This document shows, piece after piece, positions 1-9,023 of a DNA stretch of 26,207 nucleotides (its first letter is position 1; every line of letters starts with the position of its first letter). The DNA comes from a virus. The stretch lies in IMG/VR virus record IMGVR_UViG_3300017917_004125, positions 1-26,207 of that record; one strand, written 5' to 3'. The notes below the pieces were generated by a model. That model had not been told where the DNA came from and searched no databases. It worked only from the letters and a program-made list of their open reading frames with translations. A program made the translations under genes and the position numbers.

Positions 1-336
1 AGCAACTTCTTGATCAATCATTTCATCTGTTACTTCAGCATGTTCATGCATCTTAGCTTTTTTAACTTTCATAGCTTCAGCATAGACTTTACGAACACCA
101 TCTTTAAATTGTACAGTGTACCATTCAATATTTCCATCAGCATCTGGGTCAGCATGTGCTTCTGCAATACAAATACCTTCACCGAAAATAGCATGTTCTA
201 CATGAGTCGCACAGTAATGAGCTTTATCTACTTGGCCTTCAGCCACTTCTTTAGTCTCTACCTTTGCCGCAGGCTGTGTCTCGCCTTGCATAACTTTTTG
301 AATTGATTCAAAAAGATTGTTAGTAATTCTTGTCAT
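1..336 (-). CDS. Conserved phage protein of unknown function (3' end cut by window edge)
   Basis: The first 112 codons are visible, starting at the ATG at 336-334, and the C-terminus is outside the window. A purine-rich ribosome binding site (AAGGAAC) precedes the start. The central part (around residues 41-80) has a CATHVEHAIFGEG segment followed by a WYTVQFKDGVRKVY strand pattern, suggesting a small beta-rich domain. It is followed by a Lys/Glu-rich tail. I recall similar proteins in marine T4-like phages, but no function is known to me. An octamer one base off the T4 late promoter (AATAAATA) lies about 35 bases upstream. Coding status is confident, function unknown. Confidence 0.8.
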   Translation of the reverse strand, partial: MTRITNNLFESIQKVMQGETQPAAKVETKEVAEGQVDKAHYCATHVEHAIFGEGICIAEAHADPDADGNIEWYTVQFKDGVRKVYAEAMKVKKAKMHEHAEVTDEMIDQEVA

Positions 337-368
337 TTTAGTTCCTTAAAAATGAAATCTAATTATTA

Positions 369-376
369 TATTTATT
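369..376 (-). promoter_or_regulatory. Possible late promoter (one mismatch)
   Basis: Minus-strand AATAAATA differs at one position from the T4 late-promoter octamer TATAAATA. It lies 33 bases upstream of the ATG at 336, in the 43-base gap between genes. The region is AT-rich, so chance is possible. Confidence 0.35.
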
Positions 377-379
377 TGA

Positions 380-1876
380 TTAAGTACCTAAGCCTGCAGA
401 AACAGTACCACGGCTCCAAGCTTTACAACTCCAGTAGCGTGCTTTATGACGGGGGCCCGGAGTGTCACAATTATGTCTAGCTCTGAAACTACGACGTCTA
501 TTAGGATTACTTGTCTTAATAGTAAGTCCAGTAGTATCACCGAAGTTTACCTTCACTACATTACCTTTATCATTCTTTGTATAGACAGCAAATTTACCTT
601 TGCCATCTGATGTTCTAAAAGGTTTGTTTAATTGAACCTTTTTACCATTCTTTTCTGCTTCTTCCAAAGTTTCCTCGGACACATTTTTAGGTTTTTTACC
701 TGCTTTCTTCATTGCTATAGCTATAGCTGCTTGTTGAGCTAAACTACTAGCTTCCGCCACACCTTGCTCTGGTTTTTTCTTTTCAGGTTTCTTCACAGGC
801 TTGGCCACGTCCTTATCACTAACCGGATAATCTCTTAAATGACGAGTAGTAGCATTAGGTTTCTTGATAGCTTCAGCTAGGTTACCTTTGTGATAAGCTC
901 TAGCTGCATCTTCAGGTGTATCATGTAGAGTAGTTTTTGCAGTAAATGCAGTAGAAGAACCACCTGCTGCATAATACTTTTTAGTGTTGTTATGCTTTAG
1001 AATGTTGGCACCCTTACCTTTAGTGGCAGAATGTGTATAGCCAACATAAGTTCCTGATTTACCCTTTATTACTTGACCTTTAGACTGATCTATATAGGTA
1101 TATTTGTCAGTATCTTTGGCTTCTTCTAAGTCCCAATCCTCATACTGCTCTTCACCAGTTGGTTCAAAATCTTCTTCTACTGATCCATAGGCAGAATCAT
1201 CACAATCAATACAGATTGAATCAAGTTGTTCTCTTAACTTAAAGAATGTTTTCTTTTGCATTTGTTCATCTACTTCCTGTTTACTGTTCTTTAAATAATC
1301 ATGCACTGATCCAATATAGTCATCTGCTTTAGTTATCTTGGACTGAACCCAGGCATCAAGTTGTTTATTCTTTTTCATCATCTTAGATAAATCTTTTGCT
1401 TTGCTTGCTATAGTTTCAAGTTCACCTTTAGCCATTCCGCCTTCGTCATCTACACCTTCACTAACAGACTTCCAACCACCACCTTTGGACTTATACCATT
1501 TAGCCGCCCAACCGTTAGCATATGCAGAAGGATATACGTCAAATTTAGATTTAGCCAATGCTTTTGCTCTTGACCATAGAGCCGGATTAGTTGGCTTATT
1601 TCCTTCTTCTAAATTCATTTCTTCTGTCCTCACGTTAATCGGTTTACCACCTTTACCGGGTCTATCTGCTACAGGATCTTCTCTTCTTTTTCTTCTTGCT
1701 GCAGCTGCTCTGTCTTCTTTACTCATTGAATGTGCTTGTGCAGAAGGCAAGCATTTAGGTTTACCTTCCCCTTCCTCTCTCGCACAATCACCTTTGATGT
1801 TACCTTTAGTATCCATTCGAACCCATTTCTGTCGAAACCAAGTGCGAAGATCCTCATTAGTAACAGGGTATTTCAT
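380..1876 (-). CDS. Multi-domain basic protein with DUF5872-like segment
   Basis: A 498-aa protein that looks composite. Residues about 1-85 hold a Cys-containing, Arg/Lys-rich block (WFRQKWVRM, then KCLPSAQAHSMSKEDRAAAARRKRRE) of a type I recall in T4-like marine phages. Residues about 98-137 (NPALWSRAKALAKSKFDVYPS, YANGWAAKWYKSKGGGWK) resemble DUF5872. A helical segment (about 148-215, with VQSKITKADDYIGSVHDYL) follows, then an acidic stretch. The C-terminus has a separate module ending in RRSFRARHNCDTPGP, HKARYWSCKAW. The start ATG overlaps the upstream stop as ATGA, so translation is probably coupled. Function is unknown; the basic repeats suggest nucleic-acid binding or a virion-associated role, which is inference only. 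Confidence 0.85.
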   Translation of the reverse strand: MKYPVTNEDLRTWFRQKWVRMDTKGNIKGDCAREEGEGKPKCLPSAQAHSMSKEDRAAAARRKRREDPVADRPGKGGKPINVRTEEMNLEEGNKPTNPALWSRAKALAKSKFDVYPSAYANGWAAKWYKSKGGGWKSVSEGVDDEGGMAKGELETIASKAKDLSKMMKKNKQLDAWVQSKITKADDYIGSVHDYLKNSKQEVDEQMQKKTFFKLREQLDSICIDCDDSAYGSVEEDFEPTGEEQYEDWDLEEAKDTDKYTYIDQSKGQVIKGKSGTYVGYTHSATKGKGANILKHNNTKKYYAAGGSSTAFTAKTTLHDTPEDAARAYHKGNLAEAIKKPNATTRHLRDYPVSDKDVAKPVKKPEKKKPEQGVAEASSLAQQAAIAIAMKKAGKKPKNVSEETLEEAEKNGKKVQLNKPFRTSDGKGKFAVYTKNDKGNVVKVNFGDTTGLTIKTSNPNRRRSFRARHNCDTPGPRHKARYWSCKAWSRGTVSAGLGT

Positions 1877-2349
1877 TTCTTTTTACTTTTGTTAGCTAAA
1901 CGTGAACGCTCTAAAGTTCTAACTTTTTGTACCATCTTCGTTACTACTGCAGGTTGCATCTTTATAATACTAGATACTCTTTGCTCAAGACGATCTCTTT
2001 CTTGAGCAGACAACGTAGATTTATCTTTGCCTTGGAGAAATTTTTGCATCAACATTCTTCTAGCAGCTGCTTTCGCTCTATGATTTAATTCCTGAGGCGA
2101 AGAACTACGTAGTAGTTTTAATTGTTTGGCAACAGCTAATCTAGATCCTCTCGTTTTAAGCTGCTGACCTTTACGAAGTCTAGTAGTAGCTGAAATTTTT
2201 TCTGATAACGTGATTGGTTCTTCTTGTTCAAATTCTTCTTCTTCATATAGATCACTAATTTCTTCCCAGGTAAAAACAGTGATCCAGTCGTTTAATTCTT
2301 CTTCTTTAATTCTATAACCTTCTTCGAGGTATTCTTTGAATTGTTTCAT
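1873..2349 (-). CDS. Small basic helical protein, unknown function
   Basis: A 158-aa protein. I start it at the ATG at 2349-2347 (MKQFKEYLEEG) rather than the in-frame ATG at 2373, because 2349 makes an ATGA overlap with the stop of the upstream Dps-like gene. The N-terminal third is acidic (EELNDWITVFTWEEISDLYEEEE). From about residue 45 it is strongly basic and helical (RLRKGQQLKTRGSRLAVAKQ, HRAKAAARRMLMQKFLQGKD, LSAQERDRLEQRV). Proteins of this look (basic, Arg-rich, with a KDxxxLSAQER-type motif) occur in marine T4-like phages without known function. The charge pattern would fit a nucleic-acid binding or scaffold-like role, but that is inference. Confidence 0.85.
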   Translation of the reverse strand: MKQFKEYLEEGYRIKEEELNDWITVFTWEEISDLYEEEEFEQEEPITLSEKISATTRLRKGQQLKTRGSRLAVAKQLKLLRSSSPQELNHRAKAAARRMLMQKFLQGKDKSTLSAQERDRLEQRVSSIIKMQPAVVTKMVQKVRTLERSRLANKSKKK

Positions 2350-2777
2350 TTTAGTGTTGCCTTTAACATCCAACCATGTTTCTGATGAATACCTATTCTA
2401 TCTTGTAGGAAATTAGCTAATCCTAATTCATCGGCATCATCTGCTAATTGATATGCTCTCATTAGAGAAACTAATACTAGATTATTAGTTAACAATAGAT
2501 CATTAAACATATCCATAGCATTCGAAGGATCTGCATCTTGAATTGTTGATACTTCTCTAAGTTTAGTTAAACTATTAGGAGCGTAACCATCAATGGCTCT
2601 AATATATTCAGCAATACTATCCACTGCTTCAAAAAGTTCATCATAAAGTTTATTTAAAAAACTATGATATTGACTAAAGTCTGGTCCTACTACATTCCAA
2701 TGATAGGCGTGAGATTTATAGTACATATTAAATGTATCTGCAAGTACTTTAGTCAATGCCAATTGTAACTGTTCCAT
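2346..2777 (-). CDS. Dps/ferritin-like protein
   Basis: A 143-aa protein matching the Dps family pattern: HWNVVGPDFSQYHSFLNKLYDELFEAVDSIAEYIRA with the GYAPNSL turn, and a C-terminal HQKHGWMLKATL helix. The ferroxidase ligands of Dps are present with canonical spacing: His26, His38, Asp53 and Glu57 (intervals 12, 15 and 4, as in Listeria Dps). Dps proteins form 12-mers that oxidise Fe(II) with peroxide and store iron; some also bind DNA. There is no long Lys-rich N-terminal tail, so DNA binding through such a tail is not expected. The start overlaps the preceding stop (TAATG) and the stop overlaps the next start (ATGA), placing it inside a coupled operon with a nucleotidyltransferase-like protein. 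Confident in family; its role in the phage is unknown. Confidence 0.9.
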   Translation of the reverse strand: MEQLQLALTKVLADTFNMYYKSHAYHWNVVGPDFSQYHSFLNKLYDELFEAVDSIAEYIRAIDGYAPNSLTKLREVSTIQDADPSNAMDMFNDLLLTNNLVLVSLMRAYQLADDADELGLANFLQDRIGIHQKHGWMLKATLK

Positions 2778-4537
2778 TAATCAAGCCCCATCTGTATTCT
2801 TTTAGCAGCTGTCTTAGCATGCTTTGATTTAGATGTAAAATGAATATTATTATCGGTACTTGATTTAGGAGGGGGTTCTTGAATAGCAGATCCACCTATT
2901 TCTGTGCCAAATTGTGTTGCCTTTTGATCCATTTTCATTTTTAGATAATCACTAAATGGTACTATACCTACTCTATTTTCAGGTTTAGTAACATCATGTG
3001 TTAGATTTTTAATTGGAGTATCGTAAGATTCTTTTGTAGTCTTCATTTTGTTCTCGTACATTCCTGATAAACCTGCGAATGGAGGGACACCAGATGGTTC
3101 ATTGTCTCTACCATCTTTGTCTATTGTTTTGTGACCTTTAGAAATTATAGGTTTCTTTACTTTATATGTTTTGCCGCCAGGGCCTGTTCTCGTCTCAAAA
3201 TCAGCAGTAGTAACTTTCTTAAACATACCAGGGCCTGCTCTACCCATTTGTACAAATTTTTGATCCTGATCTACAGCTTCATCCATTTCACCACCATGTA
3301 TACCGACCATATGTCCTGGAGCATCATCTTGAAGATCAGCATCGTCCTCATCAACATACTTGGCAAAATCTATATAATGAGTTTGAATGAACATTATTTC
3401 AGCATCAGTGTATCCAAGCATGTTTAATGTATCATGGGCAATAGATGCATACATTGTAAAATCATGAATCAATTCTGGGGGCAATTTATTTTTAAATGCT
3501 TGTTGTTCCAAACCAAACATTTTATCCACTGCCATAATAGCTTGTTTTACATATTTTGGATTTAGATCAGTTCTATTAGCTAATTTCTTAAGCAATGTTG
3601 ACGCTTGCTTATCCATACCTAGATTTTTTGTAGTATAATCTTGATACTTTACTTGCCCAGATTCTTCAAACATTGCTTTTGTTGGTCGAAGCAAAGCAGG
3701 AATCTTTTGTTCCAAAGCCTTTTGCTTAAAATGAAAAGTATATCTTAAACCTTCTACTTTTTCTTTGATTGGTTGCTGAGGTGTTCTTCGAGGCCTGTAG
3801 GTTGATTGTTCTATTTCGTAAATCCAGGACTTAACTGTTTCGTTATTTTCGAGTTGTATTGTTACGTAATTAGAATTCTTATATACTATTTCGCCGTATT
3901 GACCTTTTTTATTTACTACAAAATCGTGTAAATTATAAATTTCGTTGTTTATAAATTGTTCTCTAAGATTTTTACTTGTTTTTGCCATCGACGCAGATCT
4001 AATCTGCTGTATCATTAGATCTTTATGTTCTTTTGAACCTAACACCCCAGCATGAAATTTTTTCGGGTCGGACATTGCTGCATGTCTAGCTGCAGTACCA
4101 GAAGTAATCGCTCCTTCAGAACTTTCGCCATCAGGATCACGTTGCCCAATACTATGGACCATAATCTTTTTGAATTTATATTCTTTATTGTTGTATTTGT
4201 GTAGTAAATTGTGATATTCTTCTGTTCTATCTGAACCGGCAAATAAATGTACTTCGTCATGTTTTTTATTCAAATTTTTGAGAATATGAATAATAGACGG
4301 TGACTCTTTGTTGGTTGTTTGGACGTTTGCTTCTGGGAATTCGTGTTTGATAGCGGATGCTTTAAGATCTGGATGGACTGGATTTTTCTTAGTATCGTGA
4401 GAATGTGACACGAATACGTAAGGAGTACCACCTGTTTCCTCTGCATGATCTAATACTTTTTGAATGCCTTTCGCATGACCTTCTTTGGTCGGCGGATTCA
4501 TTCTGCCAAAGATGAGTGAAGCGGATTTAGATGCCAT
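2777..4537 (-). CDS. Cytidylyltransferase-like nucleotidyltransferase with C-terminal extension
   Basis: A 586-aa protein. The N-terminal ~180 residues look like a HIGH-type nucleotidyltransferase: LIFGRMNPPTKEGH at 8-21 (the T/HxGH nucleotide-binding loop) and ITSGTAAR at 142-149 (the ISxTxxR-type motif). Family members transfer nucleotidyl groups to small phosphorylated substrates; the substrate here is unknown. Residues about 206-245 (VVNKKGQYGEIVYKNSNYVT) resemble a small SH3/KOW-like beta barrel. The remaining ~340 residues have no recognised domain. Related N-terminal domains occur in T4-like cyanophage proteins encoded near virion genes. An exact late-promoter octamer lies 30 bases upstream of the ATG, and downstream genes are coupled by overlaps. 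Confidence 0.8.
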   Translation of the reverse strand: MASKSASLIFGRMNPPTKEGHAKGIQKVLDHAEETGGTPYVFVSHSHDTKKNPVHPDLKASAIKHEFPEANVQTTNKESPSIIHILKNLNKKHDEVHLFAGSDRTEEYHNLLHKYNNKEYKFKKIMVHSIGQRDPDGESSEGAITSGTAARHAAMSDPKKFHAGVLGSKEHKDLMIQQIRSASMAKTSKNLREQFINNEIYNLHDFVVNKKGQYGEIVYKNSNYVTIQLENNETVKSWIYEIEQSTYRPRRTPQQPIKEKVEGLRYTFHFKQKALEQKIPALLRPTKAMFEESGQVKYQDYTTKNLGMDKQASTLLKKLANRTDLNPKYVKQAIMAVDKMFGLEQQAFKNKLPPELIHDFTMYASIAHDTLNMLGYTDAEIMFIQTHYIDFAKYVDEDDADLQDDAPGHMVGIHGGEMDEAVDQDQKFVQMGRAGPGMFKKVTTADFETRTGPGGKTYKVKKPIISKGHKTIDKDGRDNEPSGVPPFAGLSGMYENKMKTTKESYDTPIKNLTHDVTKPENRVGIVPFSDYLKMKMDQKATQFGTEIGGSAIQEPPPKSSTDNNIHFTSKSKHAKTAAKRIQMGLD

Positions 4538-4566
4538 TATTGTCCATTAGAATATAGTTGTCTATT

Positions 4567-4574
4567 TATTTATA
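4567..4574 (-). promoter_or_regulatory. T4-type late promoter (TATAAATA)
   Basis: An exact match on the minus strand to the T4 late-promoter octamer, in the 48-base gap upstream of the nucleotidyltransferase-like gene (ATG at 4537). It is well placed to drive the four-gene coupled operon 4537-380. Confidence 0.7.
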
Positions 4575-4585
4575 ATTTGGTAAAT

Positions 4586-6025
4586 TTAGTAAATTTCTCG
4601 CCATTGAGCGGCGGCCGCTACAGCAGCAGTTGTTCCTGGTGCTGTCCCAAGTGTCCTAACTACTATTGCGTAAATTTCAGAATCTGTTGAATCAATATTT
4701 TGTACTATAATGTTTTTCTTAGCTGCCGTTAATGCTCCAGAAGCAACAGGAGATAAAGAATTCTGTGATGCGCCAGATGGAACATAACCACCAGCAAAAA
4801 CATCACCATCAGAATATCGTGTAGCGTCAGTGCAAATTTCGACTCCACTAGAACTATTAAAAGAGTGCCAAGTACAATTTCCTAAACCTGCAGCATTGCC
4901 TAGATAAGCTTGACCGGGTAGTTTTACTAGTTTATATGATATACTATTGGTTTCACAATACAATGAAATGTTGTTCAATCTAACAGAAATTCTATTAGGG
5001 TACCCACCAAAACTATTTTTTAATCTTAATGCAAGTAATGGTAATTCAGTTCCACCAGGTGAAGCTGTAGTTCTAGTAGTAGCCATAACATTTGCAAAAT
5101 CTATTCCGCTTTCTATATAACCACCCTCACTTGCTACAGATGAACAAATTTGATCCATAGAACCACCGTTAGTGGTCCCAGTGTTTCTCATTTCACATCT
5201 TACAGGCAAATTCGGGTTAGAAATATATACATTTGCTAAAACGTTACTATGATAAAACTCATGGGCTACTACTAATTCACCGTTATGAACAAAACCCGTT
5301 CTTACTCTACCAACACCTAACCATTGAAAATCAATGAATATTAGTTGAGTCTTCGACATATCTAAATTTAAACCACTAGAACCAGTGCCATTACATTTAT
5401 CTACGTTCCAATCATTCTGATATACTCTTCGTTTGTAAGAACCTTCATCTGATTCACTAGCAACACCATTAGTAAATGATCGTATTACAAAATAAAGATT
5501 TCCGTTATTGGTTCCGTTAGATGTATTGTCACCTGCTTGCTCAAAATAGATACCGTCTCTATCATCAAAATATCCGGTTCTTTTAGTGACGTTTTGTTGG
5601 GCAAACCCAAAGTTAAATGAGGAAAATATTAATTGGGACTTGCCGGGTTGATAGTGATGATAAAATTTAGTTTGATGTATTACGTTGGATTGAGGACTAG
5701 AATTGGTAGTTAATGTGGCTGCAGCTTTATTTGTAGCATAAGAAACATTCCCGCCAAAATCTTTTTTGTCTATAAAATTAGGATCTATTGCAAACAAATG
5801 TTTATAATCACCTAATGTAAATGGTTCGCTTATTCTAAGTCTACCAAAAGCATCAGGATTGAATCCATCTACAGTAATGGTTCCTGTAGAATCAACAGGA
5901 AATCTGTTTGTAGTAGCAACTACATTACCACTATGGTAAACAGTAATAGGAATAGTATTCCCAACATCATTTTTTACTTCTACTTCATTTGTTATAGTAG
6001 TGCCGCTACTAAATAGATACGTCAT
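4586..6025 (-). CDS. Conserved phage structural protein (beta-rich)
   Basis: I start at the ATG at 6025-6023 (MTYLFSSGT, 479 aa), because GGAG sits six bases upstream and the ATG overlaps the upstream stop as ATGA. An ATG twelve bases further up lacks such a site. The protein is Gly/Ser/Asn/Thr-rich with few charged runs. It contains PDAFGRLRISEPFTLGDYKH and the block IDFQWLGVGRVRTGFVHNGE followed by LPVRCEMRNTGTT, which I recall from virion proteins of many marine phages. The pattern suggests a beta-sandwich surface or fibre-associated protein. It is encoded between the coiled-coil protein and the late-promoter operon. Virion location is inference; the exact position in the particle is unknown. 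Confidence 0.8.
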   Translation of the reverse strand: MTYLFSSGTTITNEVEVKNDVGNTIPITVYHSGNVVATTNRFPVDSTGTITVDGFNPDAFGRLRISEPFTLGDYKHLFAIDPNFIDKKDFGGNVSYATNKAAATLTTNSSPQSNVIHQTKFYHHYQPGKSQLIFSSFNFGFAQQNVTKRTGYFDDRDGIYFEQAGDNTSNGTNNGNLYFVIRSFTNGVASESDEGSYKRRVYQNDWNVDKCNGTGSSGLNLDMSKTQLIFIDFQWLGVGRVRTGFVHNGELVVAHEFYHSNVLANVYISNPNLPVRCEMRNTGTTNGGSMDQICSSVASEGGYIESGIDFANVMATTRTTASPGGTELPLLALRLKNSFGGYPNRISVRLNNISLYCETNSISYKLVKLPGQAYLGNAAGLGNCTWHSFNSSSGVEICTDATRYSDGDVFAGGYVPSGASQNSLSPVASGALTAAKKNIIVQNIDSTDSEIYAIVVRTLGTAPGTTAAVAAAAQWREIY

Positions 6026-6801
6026 ACTATTCTCCATCCATTTCTATAAATCATTTGTATACCACCGTTGTCTTGTTGAAGAATAAATCCCCCTGGGTCA
6101 TTATCAACATTACCAAAAACAGTTATAGGATTAATAGAACAATTTCCAGATTCGTCTTTGATTATGTACATTCTACCATTTTGCAATGTCATTGGTAAAG
6201 TTATATATACATTCCCCGGGTAATTAACACCAATATAATAATCTTTAGTGGTTGGTGTATAACTATTTTCTGTTATTAATTTTGTTGGCCTATCTAATGT
6301 ATGTTCACTATGAGATCCGCCGCCTGGTCCAGTCAATGATATCTTTGCTATCCATTGCTCTAAAAATCGTATTTTCTTTTGAATAGAATTTATGTCAGGT
6401 GCCACCAACAAAGGATCAGGTTGTTGGAAGGAGTCTCGTTTTGTGCTGGCGGTGATTGCTTCTGCGGCAAGTTCGGAGAGGGAGTTGGTTGGGGGTTCGA
6501 GGGTGGTCTCTTCGTGCTGCGTCTGAACCAAGTCATTATCTTCCTCCAATATAATGTTTTCTAAATCGTCTAATGAAGGCGGTAGAGGAAAATTATTCTC
6601 TACAGATATTCGATCTGCTTCTTGTTTTAGTTCAACTAATGCTTTGGATAAATCCTCAAAAATATTTGATCTTATAGAACTACGAATATTTTCTTCAAAT
6701 ACTTTATGTTCTTTTACTTCTCTTATTAGTTCAGGATCTACTTGCTGGCCAAGAGTCTTGGCCAGCTTTACAAGCATTTCTTTTTCTTTTATAGATTTCA
6801 T
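6022..6801 (-). CDS. Coiled-coil plus beta-domain structural protein
   Basis: A 259-aa protein. Residues about 1-70 are charged and helical (LVKLAKTLGQQVDPELIREV, DLSKALVELKQEADRI), and 70-135 form an acidic, Pro/Thr-containing linker. Residues 136-155 form another short helix (QKKIRFLEQWIAKISLTG) leading into a Gly-rich hinge (GPGGGSHSE). The C-terminal ~100 residues hold a beta-rich module with YYIGVNYPGNVYITLP and MYIIKDESGNCSINPITV, ending IQMIYRNGWRIV. Such ends are common in phage fibre or appendage proteins, where they form trimerising or attachment domains. It overlaps the next gene by four bases. Virion protein likely; the exact role is unknown. Confidence 0.75.
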   Translation of the reverse strand: MKSIKEKEMLVKLAKTLGQQVDPELIREVKEHKVFEENIRSSIRSNIFEDLSKALVELKQEADRISVENNFPLPPSLDDLENIILEEDNDLVQTQHEETTLEPPTNSLSELAAEAITASTKRDSFQQPDPLLVAPDINSIQKKIRFLEQWIAKISLTGPGGGSHSEHTLDRPTKLITENSYTPTTKDYYIGVNYPGNVYITLPMTLQNGRMYIIKDESGNCSINPITVFGNVDNDPGGFILQQDNGGIQMIYRNGWRIV

Positions 6802-6811
6802 AATAAACTAA

Positions 6812-8956
6812 TTAGACACCTTTAGGAAACTGACTGGTGGGTAGTGTAATTGTCCTAGCAAATTTAGTTATTCTTACATCTTGAAAATATCCTTGAAGCC
6901 AATTCTGGTACAATCCAAAGGCACTACCTGCATTTCTTGCTATCCACAATTTTTGTGCGCCACCAGTAAAATTCACCGCAGTTGTTACTGCTCCTGCACT
7001 AGTAGCAACAGATGACCCATTAACATATAGATTTAAATTGCCCGTGCCTGTTCCACTTCTTACTACAGCAAAATGATACCATGTATTTATCGGGTAACTC
7101 AAACCCGAAACTGTTAAAACTACAGAACTATTCATTTGAAAAAATAGTTCAGTAACATTTGTTGAGACAATACGAAGGAACCAAGAAAATTCTGGAGATG
7201 ATACACCATTAGACCCTCCAGATAAAATTGTCCCATATTTATTAGCATCCGCTGATCTTCCTGCATCTATAGGATACACCCAAGCTTCCATAGTAAAATC
7301 ACCAGGTAAGCTTTGTAGATTATTAGCATCACAAATTAAATAACTTGAAATGCCAGAAGAATAAATGCTTGAACCTCCCCATTTACTTTGGACAGTGCTT
7401 ACTTGTGCGTCACCGAGCGTTTCTAAATTATTTTTTCTAGTAAAGTCTGGTATTCCAGCATTGGTAAAGTTTAATAATAAACTAGTGTTGGCAACTGCGG
7501 TAAGTGGTGCGGTTGGTGGAGTAAAAATAGATGTACCTGTTGTTGTACTTGAGGTTTGATAATTTGTTGGTATTGACCCCAAAAATGTTCTCAGCCCAGT
7601 CATGTATGTTTGCGGGACATCAGGTGAACCAATCTGCTGACTGGCTCCAGATAGAGAAGCAAAAGAAACTGAATTGTTTACATAAATTTGAAGAATGCCG
7701 TTTATAAACAAACGATGGTCATTTCCTGTTCTTGTCGCAACAACATGAACCCATTGATTAACGTACGTATTAAATGTTGCCGTTCCAATTGGCACAGTAC
7801 CATAAATACCTATTCCAATTTTATTTTGGTTTGCGCCACCATCATTAAAATAAGCAATCTGCCAACCTCCAGATGTTGCGTTTTGGCAAAAAATAGGATA
7901 AGTAGCTGTCGTTAAAGAAATTGGATACGCCCAAAACTCTACTGAATAAGTTTGCGTTCCTGTAGGAAAAATCTGGCTAGAAGCACCAACAGTCAAATAA
8001 TCCCCACTACCATCAAAATATGCAGATCCACCGTTAGTAGTTAATGATCTTGTACTGGTAAAAGGATTAAAATCTATAGTTGTATTGGCAGAGCCACTTA
8101 TAAAAGGCGAAAAAGAATTTATGGCAGGACTACCACTTAATGTTAAAGTAAGATTATTAACACTAGCATCTCTAAATCTATTGTCCTGGAGAGTAAGCAG
8201 AGCTGTACTTGGACTTATTTCTGCTAAAGGAAAAGTAGGTACAGTAATTGAAGTAGAGGCGGGATCATATGCTGTTATGCCATTTAATACTCTAACACTT
8301 GACATGTAACCTGTCAGATTACCTCCTGCACTACCAGCAGCACCCATATAAAAAGCAGTAGCATTATTAAAAATAGATGAGCTTGATGTTGTTAATGTTC
8401 CACCAGTGCCATCGAAAAATCCTCTGATACTACTACCGCTTCTAGCTATAGCAATATGATGCCATCTTCCGACAACACCTGTTCCTAAAGTGACACCATT
8501 AACTATATCCCACCCTGATCCATTAGAGCTAAGATAATACTTAAATACTCCCCCAGTTTCTAAAGTAATAGCGTAGTTTTGATTAGTGGAAGCATAACCA
8601 CTAATAAATTGGGGACCTGCGGTTAAAGAATTAGTATTGACAAATAATTCAATGGTGAAATTAGCAGCAGCGAAATTGAATCCTGTTGTACTAATATAGC
8701 TACTACCATTGAAATATGTGCTCCAACCTAAATTAGAATATGGGCTTAGTGTTCCAACCGCCACATTTCCATTTCTGGTAATAGCAAAATTATTTGTACT
8801 TGAATCTACAAAAGAGGAATTGTTTGCTGTGTTTGCACCGTTACCAGATAATAGTAATGTTGTATAATTATAGTATGGATCCGTTTGCCAATTTAAAAAT
8901 CCTACAGTTCTATTACCACCTCTAATTATAGAACCTTTATTAAAAATTACTCCCAT
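6812..8956 (-). CDS. Triple LamG/concanavalin-like lectin protein, probable tail fibre or adhesin
   Basis: A 714-aa protein with three recurring laminin-G-like (concanavalin A-like) units. Each has an edge motif, a strand motif and a W(H/Y)H-type motif: unit 1 FNGSSYIS (82), IELFVN (102), WHHIAIARSG (165); unit 2 FDGSGDYLTV (314), VEFWAYP (339), WVHVVATRTG (402); unit 3 SSYLICD (537), MEAWVYP (556), WYHFAVVRSG (626). The composition is low in charge and rich in Ser, Thr, Gly and Asn. In phages such domains usually bind host surface glycans, so a fibre or head-decoration adhesin is likely. A strong AAGGAC site precedes the ATG. There is no signal peptide. Domain assignment is confident; attachment to the virion is inferred. 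Confidence 0.85.
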   Translation of the reverse strand: MGVIFNKGSIIRGGNRTVGFLNWQTDPYYNYTTLLLSGNGANTANNSSFVDSSTNNFAITRNGNVAVGTLSPYSNLGWSTYFNGSSYISTTGFNFAAANFTIELFVNTNSLTAGPQFISGYASTNQNYAITLETGGVFKYYLSSNGSGWDIVNGVTLGTGVVGRWHHIAIARSGSSIRGFFDGTGGTLTTSSSSIFNNATAFYMGAAGSAGGNLTGYMSSVRVLNGITAYDPASTSITVPTFPLAEISPSTALLTLQDNRFRDASVNNLTLTLSGSPAINSFSPFISGSANTTIDFNPFTSTRSLTTNGGSAYFDGSGDYLTVGASSQIFPTGTQTYSVEFWAYPISLTTATYPIFCQNATSGGWQIAYFNDGGANQNKIGIGIYGTVPIGTATFNTYVNQWVHVVATRTGNDHRLFINGILQIYVNNSVSFASLSGASQQIGSPDVPQTYMTGLRTFLGSIPTNYQTSSTTTGTSIFTPPTAPLTAVANTSLLLNFTNAGIPDFTRKNNLETLGDAQVSTVQSKWGGSSIYSSGISSYLICDANNLQSLPGDFTMEAWVYPIDAGRSADANKYGTILSGGSNGVSSPEFSWFLRIVSTNVTELFFQMNSSVVLTVSGLSYPINTWYHFAVVRSGTGTGNLNLYVNGSSVATSAGAVTTAVNFTGGAQKLWIARNAGSAFGLYQNWLQGYFQDVRITKFARTITLPTSQFPKGV

Positions 8957-8969
8957 ATTTGTCCTTTTT

Positions 8970-8986
8970 CAATAGACAATCTATTG
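8970..8986. repeat. Short inverted repeat upstream of the LamG gene
   Basis: CAATAGA, three bases, TCTATTG form a 7-bp hairpin directly upstream of the ribosome binding site of the LamG gene. It has no T-run, so it is not an obvious terminator. No late-promoter octamer is seen in this 67-base gap. Confidence 0.45.
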
Positions 8987-9023
8987 ACTCGGTGTTATTA
9001 TTTGCTATGAGCCTAGATGATAG

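Noticed and set aside
1401-1895. 164-aa open frame on the plus strand
   Set aside because: It mirrors the minus-strand composite gene, has low-complexity Leu/Ser/Pro composition and no ribosome binding site. All convincing genes here are on the minus strand.
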